Source of the DNA: JAVBLU01 sp031553225
GTDB lineage: Bacteria > Bacillota > Clostridia > Christensenellales > UBA1750
NCBI GenBank assembly: GCA_031553225.1
Contig: JAVBLU010000042.1
Location: 24,953 to 88,952, forward strand
DNA: 64,000 bases
Direction of reading: 5' to 3'
Shown here: one piece after another, positions 16,651-24,831 of the stretch
Numbering within the stretch: the first letter of the stretch is position 1
Layout: the number at the start of each line of letters is the position of its first letter
Position numbers and translations under genes: made by a program
The notes under the pieces: generated by a model
Database searches by the model: none
What the model was told of the DNA's origin: nothing
What the model saw: the letters and a program-made list of their open reading frames with translations, nothing else

Positions 16651-18873
16651 ATGGAGGAGCTGCAAGGCCTGATCGAACAGGTGGTTTACCGCAACGACGA
16701 CACGGGCTACACCGTGCTGGAGGTGCGCGTGGGCCGCGAAAGCGTGCCCGTTGTGGGCGTGCTGCCCTTTTTACACGAAGGCGAGCAGGTGCTCTTTGAG
16801 GGCGAGTGGACCGAACACCCCGACTACGGCCGCCAGTTGAAGGCCTCGCGCTTTGAAAGCGTGCTCCCCTCGGACCTTGCGGGCATCGAGCGTTTCCTGG
16901 GCTCCGGCCTCATCAAGGGCTGCGGCCCGGCCACGGCGCGGGCCATCGTGCGCGCGCTGGGCAAGGACACCCTGCAGGTGCTGGACACGCAGCCCCACCG
17001 CATCGCCTCCATCCCCGGCATCGGCCGCAAGCGCGCCGCGTCCATCTGCGAAAGCTACCAGCAACACCGCGGCATGCAGCGCACCATGGTGTTTTTGCAG
17101 AACTACGGCGTCACCCCCGCGCAGGCCACGCGCATCTATCAGGCCTTTGGCGAGCGCTCCGAGGAGATCGTGCGCGAGAACCCCTATCGGCTGTGCGCCG
17201 AGGTGCAGGGCATCGGGTTCCGCACGGCCGACCGCATCGCCGCGGCCATGGGCGTCGCGCCGGACGCGCCCTTCCGCCTGTCCGCCGGGCTATTGTTCTG
17301 CCTGGAGGAGGCCGCGGCCGGCAACGGCCACGTGTACCTGCCGCGCGAGGAGCTGATCGCGGCGGCGGGCGAGCTGCTGGAAGCGCCGCGGGAGGCGCTG
17401 CGGGAAGCGCTCACGGCGCTGGTCATCGGCCAGCAGGTGGTGCTAAGGGAGATTGCCGGGGAGCAAGCCGCGTACCTGGAGCATTACTACCGCGCCGAGG
17501 GCGAGGTGGCGCGGCGGCTGCACGCTCTGACGCTTCTGCCCGCCAGGCCGATCGACGCGGCCGAGGAGGCGCTTTGCGACTACGAGAGCAGCAGCGGCAT
17601 GCGCCTAGCACAGCAGCAGCAACAGGCTGTGCTGCTCGCCCTGAAGCGGGGCGCCGCGGTGATCACCGGCGGCCCGGGCACGGGCAAAACCACCATCATC
17701 AACTGCCTGCTGGAGATTCTGGACAAGGCGGGGTGCAAATCGCTTCTGTGCGCCCCCACCGGCCGCGCCGCCAAGCGCATGAGCGAGGCCACCGGCCACG
17801 AGGCAAAGACCATCCACCGCCTGCTGGAGTACGGCGGAGGCGAGGAGCGCGCCTTTGGGCGGGACGAGGAGCACCCGCTGGAGTGCGACGCGGTGATTGT
17901 GGACGAGATGTCCATGGTGGATCTGCTGCTGATGCGCGCGCTGCTGCGCGCGCTGCCGCAGGGTACGCGCCTGGTGCTGGTGGGCGACGCCGACCAGCTG
18001 CCCTCCGTTGGCGCAGGGAGCGTGCTGCGCAACGTGATCGATTCGCGCTGCGTGCCCACGGTGCGTCTCACCGAGATTTTCCGCCAGGCGGCCATGAGCA
18101 TGATCGTGACGAACGCGCACCGCATTCACCGCGGGGAAACGCCGGAGTACAACCGAAAGGGGAGCGACTTCTTTCTCGAGCGTCAGCCCCTGGCTTCCGC
18201 GGCCGTGGAAGCCGTTGTGGATCTGTGCGTCAAGCGCCTGCCCAACTTTCTGGGCGTCGGGCCGGGCGACATTCAGGTGATGACGCCCATGAAGAAGGGC
18301 GATCTGGGCACGGCCGCGCTGAACCTGCGCCTGCAGGCCGCGCTGAACCCGCCCCGGCCGGGCAAACCCGAGTGGACGCTGGGCGAGCGGGTGTTTCGCC
18401 TGCACGACCGGGTGATGCAGGTGCGCAACAACTACCAGGCCGAGTGGGTGATCGGCGAGGGCACGGCGCACGAGGAGCGCGGCCTTGGCGTGTTCAACGG
18501 CGACATCGGCCGCGTGACCGCCCTGGACAAGGAGGCCCGCACGCTGTGCGTCACCTACGACGACGAGCGGCAGGTGACCTACGACTCGGGCATGCTCGAG
18601 GAGCTGGAGATGGCCTATGCCATCACCATTCACAAATCACAGGGGTCGGAATTCCCGTGCGTGGTCATCCCGGTTGTGGGCGGGCCGCCCATGCTGCTCA
18701 CGCGCAACCTGCTGTACACGGCCGTTACGCGCGCGCGGCGGCTGTGCGTGCTGGTTGGCCGCGAGGACACCATCGGGGCGATGATCGCCCGCGACGGCGA
18801 GGACAAGCGCTACAGCGCCCTGGCCGAGCGCCTGCAGGCGCTGAGCGATTTTGCGCAGGAAGCGGCGCTGTAG
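16651..18873 (+). CDS. recD2: RecD2-type ATP-dependent 5'-3' DNA helicase
   Basis: RecD2 (YrrC) is a RecBC-independent SF1B helicase involved in DNA damage tolerance and fork maintenance. The 740-residue protein has the RecD2 N-terminal OB-like domain, then helix-hairpin-helix repeats (GIERFLGSGLIKGCGPATAR, ASIPGIGRKRAASI). The helicase core holds Walker A GGPGTGKTT (Lys346), APTGRAAKRM, Walker B VDEMSMVD, VGDADQLPSVGAG, LTEIFRQA and the C-terminal SH3-like insert. Motif VI is seen in YAITIHKSQGSEFP and YTAVTRARRL. It follows metK by one nucleotide. An intrinsic terminator lies at 18908. Confidence 0.95.
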   Translation: MEELQGLIEQVVYRNDDTGYTVLEVRVGRESVPVVGVLPFLHEGEQVLFEGEWTEHPDYGRQLKASRFESVLPSDLAGIERFLGSGLIKGCGPATARAIVRALGKDTLQVLDTQPHRIASIPGIGRKRAASICESYQQHRGMQRTMVFLQNYGVTPAQATRIYQAFGERSEEIVRENPYRLCAEVQGIGFRTADRIAAAMGVAPDAPFRLSAGLLFCLEEAAAGNGHVYLPREELIAAAGELLEAPREALREALTALVIGQQVVLREIAGEQAAYLEHYYRAEGEVARRLHALTLLPARPIDAAEEALCDYESSSGMRLAQQQQQAVLLALKRGAAVITGGPGTGKTTIINCLLEILDKAGCKSLLCAPTGRAAKRMSEATGHEAKTIHRLLEYGGGEERAFGRDEEHPLECDAVIVDEMSMVDLLLMRALLRALPQGTRLVLVGDADQLPSVGAGSVLRNVIDSRCVPTVRLTEIFRQAAMSMIVTNAHRIHRGETPEYNRKGSDFFLERQPLASAAVEAVVDLCVKRLPNFLGVGPGDIQVMTPMKKGDLGTAALNLRLQAALNPPRPGKPEWTLGERVFRLHDRVMQVRNNYQAEWVIGEGTAHEERGLGVFNGDIGRVTALDKEARTLCVTYDDERQVTYDSGMLEELEMAYAITIHKSQGSEFPCVVIPVVGGPPMLLTRNLLYTAVTRARRLCVLVGREDTIGAMIARDGEDKRYSALAERLQALSDFAQEAAL

Positions 18874-18907
18874 GCCTGCAGCGCATGCAGCCCGCCGCCC
18901 GCTGCGT

Positions 18908-18935
18908 GGCCGCGCTTGAGCGCGGCCGTTTTTTA
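18908..18935 (+). terminator. Intrinsic terminator after recD2
   Basis: GGCCGCGCT (18908-18916) pairs with AGCGCGGCC (18919-18927), followed by GTTTTTTA. This is a strong GC hairpin with a six-T run, 35 nt after the recD2 stop. Confidence 0.9.
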
Positions 18936-19019
18936 TACGGACAGGCGAACGTCGCGCCTTTCGTTTGGCCCATCGTTCGCTTACATGCGCGGGTTTCGCC
19001 GCACAAGGCGCGCACCGTC

Positions 19020-19049
19020 TTGCAAAGCCCGTCCGCTCCTTGCTATAAT
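19020..19049 (+). promoter_or_regulatory. Sigma-A promoter of the uracil/xanthine permease gene
   Basis: TTGCAA (19020-19025), an 18-nt spacer and a perfect TATAAT (19044-19049). The -10 box contains an in-frame ATG at 19048, which therefore cannot be the start codon. This supports the TTG start at 19084. Confidence 0.8.
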
Positions 19050-19083
19050 GAAGCAGTACACAAAACGCGAGGAGGAATGGCAC

Positions 19084-20433
19084 TTGTCCCAGCCAAGCGA
19101 CGCGCCCATCAGGGGCTACCTGCCGGACGAACGCCCCCCCATGCTCCAGCTCATCCTGTGTGCGCTCCAGCAAATCCTCGTCATGTTTCCCGCCACGGTG
19201 CTCGTCGCGCTCCTCACGGGCTTCCACATCTCCACCACCATCTTCGCAAGCGGTCTGGCGACAATATGCTTCCTGCTCATCACAAAGCGGCAGATTCCCC
19301 TGTACTTCGGCTCGTCCTTCTCCTACATTCCGGCCATTGTGGCCATCACGGCCGTGGGCTTCGGGCAAATCGCTCCGGACGATAAAATCCGCATGGCGCA
19401 GTTTGGCATCGTGCTCTCCGGCCTTGTGTCCATCGCGGCCGGCCTGCTCATCAACGCCTTTGGCAAAAAGAGCATCGACAAAATCCTTCCCCCAACCATC
19501 ACCGGCCCCATCGCCCTCACCATCGGGCTTTCGCTGGCCGTTGCGGCGCTGAACAACGCCGCCGGCGGCGACGCGGCCACAGCCTCGGGCGCGGCCGCCA
19601 ACGTCAGCTGGATCATCGCCATCGTAACGCTGCTGGCTACCGTGCTCTTCTCGGTATTCCTGAAGGGCCGCGCTTCCCAGCTTCCCATCTTCTTTGGCAT
19701 TCTCTTCGGGTACGCCATCGCGACGCTCGTGTCCCTCACGACGGACATCAAGGTGATCGACTTTGCGTCGGTCGCCGCAGCCAACATCGTCACGGCCCCG
19801 CACTTCACCCTTCCCCTGCCTTCCTGGCAGGCGGCCGCAGCCATCTTGCCCATCGCCATCGCCACCATCCCCGAGTCTACGGCGCACCTGTTCCAGCTGG
19901 ATATCTACGTTAACGACCTGGCCAAAAAGAAGAAATCCGGCAAGGCGTACAACATCGCCGACAAGCTGGGTCTCAACCTGGTCGGCGACGGCCTGGGCGA
20001 TATGATCTCCGGCTTCATCGGCGGCCCGGCCGGCACGAACTACGGCGAGAACCTCTCCACCATGGCAATCACGCGGAATTTCTCCGCGCCCGTGCTCATC
20101 GCCGCGGCCGTCATCACCATGGTCATCTCCTTCTCGGGCACGCTCTCCGCCGCGGTCGCCTCCATTCCCGCCTGCGTCATCGGCGGCATCTCCATCTACC
20201 TGTTCGGCGTGATCGGCGCGCAGGGCGTGGCCATCATGATTGAAAAAAAGGTGGACATGTTCGACGCGCGCAACCTGGCCGTCATCGCCACGGTGCTGGT
20301 CATCGGCGTGGGCGGCAGCTTCGTCAACGGCGGCATGATTCCCATCTTCGGCGTGCAGTTCCCCGCCATCGCCACCGCCGCCGTCACGGGCATCCTGCTC
20401 AACCTTCTTCTGTCCATCGGCAAAAAGAGCTGA
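19084..20433 (+). CDS. NCS2-family nucleobase (uracil/xanthine-type) permease
   Basis: This is an integral membrane transporter that takes up a nucleobase, probably by proton symport. The 449-residue protein has about 14 hydrophobic segments. NCS2 hallmarks are YFGSSFSYIPAI, the substrate-site region with IATIPESTAHLFQLD, GGPAGTNYGENLSTMAITR and IPACVIGGISIYLFGVIGAQ. The Glu in IPESTAH and the TNYGEN motif favour the UraA (uracil) side of the family over xanthine/urate carriers, but specificity is inferred. I chose TTG 19084 because GAGGAGG sits eight nt before it and the only nearby in-frame ATG is inside the -10 box. A second permease gene follows by 73 nt. Confidence 0.88.
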   Translation: MSQPSDAPIRGYLPDERPPMLQLILCALQQILVMFPATVLVALLTGFHISTTIFASGLATICFLLITKRQIPLYFGSSFSYIPAIVAITAVGFGQIAPDDKIRMAQFGIVLSGLVSIAAGLLINAFGKKSIDKILPPTITGPIALTIGLSLAVAALNNAAGGDAATASGAAANVSWIIAIVTLLATVLFSVFLKGRASQLPIFFGILFGYAIATLVSLTTDIKVIDFASVAAANIVTAPHFTLPLPSWQAAAAILPIAIATIPESTAHLFQLDIYVNDLAKKKKSGKAYNIADKLGLNLVGDGLGDMISGFIGGPAGTNYGENLSTMAITRNFSAPVLIAAAVITMVISFSGTLSAAVASIPACVIGGISIYLFGVIGAQGVAIMIEKKVDMFDARNLAVIATVLVIGVGGSFVNGGMIPIFGVQFPAIATAAVTGILLNLLLSIGKKS

Positions 20434-20506
20434 CCCGCGCATCCCTTCCTGCTTAGGCTTGTCTTGCGCGGCCCATACAAAAACAGTATTTAGGGGAGAG
20501 ACGCAA

Positions 20507-21910
20507 ATGGACAAATTCTTTCAGCTGAAACGGGCGGGCACGAACGTGCGCATCGAGCTGATCGCCGGGCTCACCACCTTCTTTACGATGGTGTACATCA
20601 TCTTCGTCAACCCCGGCATCTTGGCCGAGGCTGGCATGGACAAGGGCGGCGTGTTCGTGGCCACCATCCTGGCCGCCGCCATCGGCACGCTCATCATGGG
20701 CCTTGTGGCCAATGTCCCCTACGCCACCGCCCCGGGCATGGGCCTGAACGCTTTCTTCACTTATACGGTGTGCTTCGGCCTTGGCTTCACCTGGCAGGAA
20801 GCGCTGGCCATGGTGTTCATCTGCGGCATCATCAACGTGATCATCACGGTTACCAAGGTGCGCAAGCAAATCATCAAGGCCATCCCCAGAAGCCTGCAGC
20901 TGGCCATCGGCGGGGCCATCGGGCTGTTTATCGCCTACATAGGCCTCAAGAACGCCGGCTTTTTGTACTTCATTCTGCCCCAGGGCGCGGCGGGCGTGGC
21001 GGAAGGCTCGCTGGTCACCCCGTCCCTGTCGGCCTTCAATAACCCGGCCATCGTTTTGTCCCTCATCGGGCTGCTCATCACGGCCGTGCTCGTCATCCGC
21101 AAGGTAAAGGGCGCCATCTTCATCGGCATCGCGGCCTGCACCCTCATCGGCATCCCCCTGGGCGTTACGCCCCTGCCCACCGGCGGGCTGTTCGACATGA
21201 GCGCCCTTTCGGGCATCAAGAACGTATCCTTCGCCTTCTTTGGAAACCCCGGCTTTGGCTCCATGTTCTCCAAACCCGAGATGATCCCGCTCGTGCTCGT
21301 CACCATCTTCGCCTTCAGCCTGTCGGACACGTTCGACACGATCGGCACTTTCATCGGCACGGGCCGCAAGAGCGGCATCTTCGACGAGGACGACGAGAAG
21401 GCGCTGGAAACCGGCACCGGCTTTAAGTCGCGCATGGACAAGGCCCTGTTCGCCGACGCCACCGCCACCTCCATCGGCGCTCTGCTGGGCACGTCCAACA
21501 CCACCACCTACATCGAGTCGGCGGCGGGCATCAGCTCCGGCGGCCGCACGGGCCTCACCAGCGTGTTTGTGGCCATCCTGTTCCTTTTGTGCCTGCCCTT
21601 TGCCTCCCTCTTCGGCATGGTGCCGGCGCAGGCCACCGCGCCCGCCCTCATCATCGTGGGCGTCATGATGGCCGAGTCCTTCGCGGGCATCAAATGGGGC
21701 GAGCTGGAGGAAGCCCTGCCCTGCTTCCTGATCGTGGCGGTTATGGCCTTCTGCTACAACATCTCCTACGGCATCGCGGCCGGCTTCATCTTCTACTGCC
21801 TGGTGAAGCTGTGCACCGGCAAGGGCCGCGAAGTGCATCCCATCCTGTACGGGGCCGCCGCGCTTTTCATCATCAACTTTGTCCTTCTGGCCGTCAACAA
21901 GATGGCGTAG
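20507..21910 (+). CDS. AzgA/PbuG-type adenine-guanine-hypoxanthine permease
   Basis: This is a membrane permease for purine bases. The 467-residue protein starts at ATG 20507 (MDKFFQLKRAGTNVRIELIA) behind GGGGAGAG. It has the AzgA-family pattern GLTTFFTMVYIIFVNP, ATAPGMGLNAFFTYTV, DTFDTIGTFIGTG and GTSNTTTYIESAAGI, with about 12-14 membrane segments. The acidic SDTFDT and the TYIESA helix breaks form the purine site in the family. It shares orientation and close spacing with the preceding NCS2 gene. A hairpin with a T run ends the unit. No purine riboswitch is visible before either gene. Confidence 0.92.
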   Translation: MDKFFQLKRAGTNVRIELIAGLTTFFTMVYIIFVNPGILAEAGMDKGGVFVATILAAAIGTLIMGLVANVPYATAPGMGLNAFFTYTVCFGLGFTWQEALAMVFICGIINVIITVTKVRKQIIKAIPRSLQLAIGGAIGLFIAYIGLKNAGFLYFILPQGAAGVAEGSLVTPSLSAFNNPAIVLSLIGLLITAVLVIRKVKGAIFIGIAACTLIGIPLGVTPLPTGGLFDMSALSGIKNVSFAFFGNPGFGSMFSKPEMIPLVLVTIFAFSLSDTFDTIGTFIGTGRKSGIFDEDDEKALETGTGFKSRMDKALFADATATSIGALLGTSNTTTYIESAAGISSGGRTGLTSVFVAILFLLCLPFASLFGMVPAQATAPALIIVGVMMAESFAGIKWGELEEALPCFLIVAVMAFCYNISYGIAAGFIFYCLVKLCTGKGREVHPILYGAAALFIINFVLLAVNKMA

Positions 21911-21945
21911 CGGAAGGCGCGCAAGGCTCTTCACCGGCGTTCCTC

Positions 21946-21979
21946 GGCCCGGCGGCATGCGATGCCGCCGGGCCTTTTG
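21946..21979 (+). terminator. Intrinsic terminator after the purine permease gene
   Basis: GGCCCGGCGGCAT and ATGCCGCCGGGCC form a 13-bp stem with a very small loop, followed by TTTTGC. Confidence 0.85.
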
Positions 21980-22042
21980 CGGCATAAAACCAAAACGGAG
22001 CCCTCTGGCGCTATTTCCCAGGCTGAACATTGCCGCGGCATA

Positions 22043-22051
22043 TGGTATAAT
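22043..22051 (+). promoter_or_regulatory. Extended -10 promoter of the hybrid kinase gene
   Basis: TGGTATAAT with a perfect TATAAT at 22046-22051 and the TGN extension. The -35 region (CTGAAC at 22023) is poor, as is common for extended -10 promoters. Confidence 0.6.
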
Positions 22052-22105
22052 TGCATGATGTGGCCGTAGCGCAAAATAGTTGGTTGTGGGTAAGGTGATC
22101 GATTC

Positions 22106-24523
22106 ATGCGGCAGCTGCTGTGCATCCTGCTCATCGTGTCCGGCGCGTGCGTCATGTGCGCCGGCATTATGCTGTACTTTCGCACGCTGGTGCGCCTGCG
22201 CGAGCAAACGAACGCGCAGCGCGTCATGAGCAACTGGGTGTACATGGCCTGCCTGATCATGATGCTGTTCTTTCTGGTGGGGTACGTGGTGGTGGCCGTG
22301 GTGTACGCAGGCGACGTGGACATCACGGCGCAGGACATGCTCATCGCTCTCATCTTCTTCTTTGGCGCCATATTCGTGCTCACCATGGTCAGCGTGGAGC
22401 GGCGCATGCTCGCCCCCATTCTGGATAAAGCCGTTTTGCAAAAGCAGCTGCGCCAGCAGGAGCTGATGGCTTCCATTTCCCAAAGCTTTATTTCCACCAC
22501 CGACACGCGCATGCTTGTGGAGCAAGCGCTGGAGCGCATGGGCGTGTTTATGAACGTCAGCAAGGTCATTTTGGCGCAGGCGGACGAGCAGCGGGAAAAC
22601 GTAACGCGCAAGTACGGCTGGTTCAACGGCGGCCAGGGCATTATGGGGTTTGCCAAGGAGAAGGGCGTGCCCCTCAGCGAGGGCTCCATCCTGCACAAGA
22701 CATTCATTGAAGGCCGCCAGCCCTACGTGGTGTGCAACGACGCCCTGCAGCGCCCGGAGTTTGAGTACCTGATCCGCTTCGGCGTAAAAGCCTACATTAT
22801 CGTGCCCATCTATGTGTCCGATCGCTTTTGGGGCATGATCACCGTGGATGACTGCGTGGGCCGCCGCGCCTGGGAGCCCAGCGACATCCATCTGGTGCGT
22901 CTCATCGGCAGCGTCATCTCCGAGCTGTTCGCGCGAAGCGAGAAGGAGCGCGAGCTTTTCGCCGCCAAGGAGCAGGCCGAGCGCGCCAACCGCGCCAAGA
23001 GCGACTTTTTGTCGCGTATGAGCCACGAGATGCGCACGCCCCTCAACGCCATCATCGGCATGACGAGCATCGGCCGGATCGCCTCCGACGTGGACCGCAA
23101 GGACTACTGCTTCGATAAGGTGGATTCTGCCTCCGTGCACCTGCTGGGCGTCATCAACGACGTGCTGGACATGTCCAAGATCGAGGCCGGCCGCTTTGAG
23201 CTCTCGCCCACGGATTTTTGCCTGGAGAAGATGCTCATGAAGGTGACGAACGTGGTTCGCTACCGTATGGAGGAGAAGAAGCAGCACTTCGATGTACGCA
23301 TCGAGCCGGGCACGCCCGCGGCCATCGTGATGGACGAGCAGCGCCTGGCTCAGGTGGTGACAAACCTTTTAAGCAACGCCGTGAAGTTTACGCCCGAGGG
23401 CGGCAGCATCGCCCTGTCGGTGCGGTGCGCGGACGTTCAGGGCGGCGTGTACACCCTACAGTTCCAGGTGCAGGACAACGGCATCGGCATCTCGCCCGAG
23501 CAGCAGGAGCGGCTCTTCCGCTCCTTTGAGCAGGCGGACGGCAGCATATCGCGCAAATTTGGCGGTACGGGCCTTGGCCTTGCCATCTCCAAGCGCATCG
23601 TGGAGATGGCCGGCGGCAGCATTTGGGTTACCTCGCAGGAAGGGCAGGGCGCGTGCTTCCACTTCACCGTCAAGGCGGAACTTGGCCAGACGCAGCCCTT
23701 CAGCCAGTTTCGGGCGAGCATCAACTGGGAGCGGCTGCGGGTGCTGGCCGTGGACGACGCGCAGGACGTGCGCGAGCATTTCCAGGCGCTGGCCGCCTCG
23801 CTTGGGCTGCCCTATGTGGTGGCGGGAAGCGCCGAGGAGGCCTTCAGCTTGCTCGGCGAGGGCTCCTTCGACGTGGTGTTTGTGGACTTTATGATGCCCG
23901 GCATGGACGGCATCGAGCTCACCCGGCGCATCAAGGCGCGGCCGGAGAAAGCCCCGGCCGTCATCATGATCTCCGCGGCCGAGTGGTCGCAGATCGAGAA
24001 GGACGCAACCGCCGCGGGCGTGGACGGTTTCATCCAAAAACCGCTGTTCGCTTCGGCCATCGCCGACTGCATCAACGAGCAGCTGGGCCTGGCCGGCACC
24101 CTTGCGCAGGAGGCCCCCGCCAAGCAGAGCGAGGACGGCATCTTCGCGGGCCACCGCGTGCTGCTCGCGGAGGACGTGGAGATCAACCGCGAGATCGTCC
24201 TGGCGCTGCTTGCGCACACCGGCCTGCAGATTGCCTGCGCCGAGGACGGCCGTGCCGCCTACGCCATGTTCTGCGCCGATCCGGACGCCTATGAGCTGAT
24301 CTTTATGGATGTGCATATGCCCGAGGTGGACGGCTACGAAGCCACGCGCATGATTCGCGCCCTGTCCGACCCCCGCGCGCAGAGCGTGCCCATCATCGCC
24401 ATGACGGCCAACGTGTTCCGCGAGGACGTGGAGCGCTGCCTTGCCGCCGGTATGAACGGGCACATCGGCAAACCCCTGGACGTGGAGGACGTGATCGCCC
24501 AGCTGCGGCATTACCTGCTGTAG
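22106..24523 (+). CDS. Membrane hybrid sensor histidine kinase with GAF and two receiver domains
   Basis: The 805-residue protein has three hydrophobic segments in residues 1-105, consistent with membrane anchoring. A coiled stretch and a GAF-like domain (about 125-275, SKVILAQADEQRENV, FWGMITVDDCV) follow. HisKA contains His307 in SHEMRTPLNAIIGM. The ATPase domain has N box QVVTNLLSNAVKFT, DNGIGI and GGTGLGLAISK. Two receivers come next: Asp594 in VVFVDFMMPGMDG and Asp735 in LIFMDVHMPEVDG. There is no Hpt or DNA-binding output, so phosphate must pass to a separate protein or signalling is by contact. No response regulator gene adjoins it. The stimulus is unknown. Confidence 0.93.
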   Translation: MRQLLCILLIVSGACVMCAGIMLYFRTLVRLREQTNAQRVMSNWVYMACLIMMLFFLVGYVVVAVVYAGDVDITAQDMLIALIFFFGAIFVLTMVSVERRMLAPILDKAVLQKQLRQQELMASISQSFISTTDTRMLVEQALERMGVFMNVSKVILAQADEQRENVTRKYGWFNGGQGIMGFAKEKGVPLSEGSILHKTFIEGRQPYVVCNDALQRPEFEYLIRFGVKAYIIVPIYVSDRFWGMITVDDCVGRRAWEPSDIHLVRLIGSVISELFARSEKERELFAAKEQAERANRAKSDFLSRMSHEMRTPLNAIIGMTSIGRIASDVDRKDYCFDKVDSASVHLLGVINDVLDMSKIEAGRFELSPTDFCLEKMLMKVTNVVRYRMEEKKQHFDVRIEPGTPAAIVMDEQRLAQVVTNLLSNAVKFTPEGGSIALSVRCADVQGGVYTLQFQVQDNGIGISPEQQERLFRSFEQADGSISRKFGGTGLGLAISKRIVEMAGGSIWVTSQEGQGACFHFTVKAELGQTQPFSQFRASINWERLRVLAVDDAQDVREHFQALAASLGLPYVVAGSAEEAFSLLGEGSFDVVFVDFMMPGMDGIELTRRIKARPEKAPAVIMISAAEWSQIEKDATAAGVDGFIQKPLFASAIADCINEQLGLAGTLAQEAPAKQSEDGIFAGHRVLLAEDVEINREIVLALLAHTGLQIACAEDGRAAYAMFCADPDAYELIFMDVHMPEVDGYEATRMIRALSDPRAQSVPIIAMTANVFREDVERCLAAGMNGHIGKPLDVEDVIAQLRHYLL

Positions 24524-24831
24524 CCGCGCCAAACAAGCGCCGCAGGCTTTCCGGCCGCATGGCTGCCGCCGGCCGGGCTCCGTCCGGCCGGCGGCCTGCG
24601 CGCGCAAGGGCGGAAAGGCGCATGGCCGAGGCCACGCGCAACTGGCACGCTCCCCGGCGGCCTGCGCGCGCGCAAGGGCGGAAAGCGCGCAAGAGCGGCA
24701 TCAAGCGCCTCTCCTGCGCGTTGCGCCCGGAAAATAGGGGCCGCCGGCGGGGTTTTCCCGGCCGGCGGCCTGTCTTATGTTGGCCGAACATATAAAGGCG
24801 CGCTATGTAAACGGGCGTCCCGTATGCCGGG
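24524..24831. repeat. Gene-free GC-rich stretch with a direct repeat and hairpins
   Basis: No gene is visible between the convergent kinase and chemoreceptor genes. An approximate 31-34 bp direct repeat (GGCGGCCTGCGCGCGC then AAGGGCGGAAA) occurs at 24590-24620 and 24656-24689. A long GC stem GGCCGCCGGC/GCCGGCGGCC around 24740-24772 may end both convergent transcripts, although it lacks a good T run. Confidence 0.5.

Noticed and set aside
20453..23287. A 944-codon open frame on the minus strand across two permease/kinase genes
   Set aside because: It is antisense to clear, family-matching genes, has low-complexity His/Asp/Gly-rich translation and no ribosome site. High GC removes stop codons from the opposite strand.
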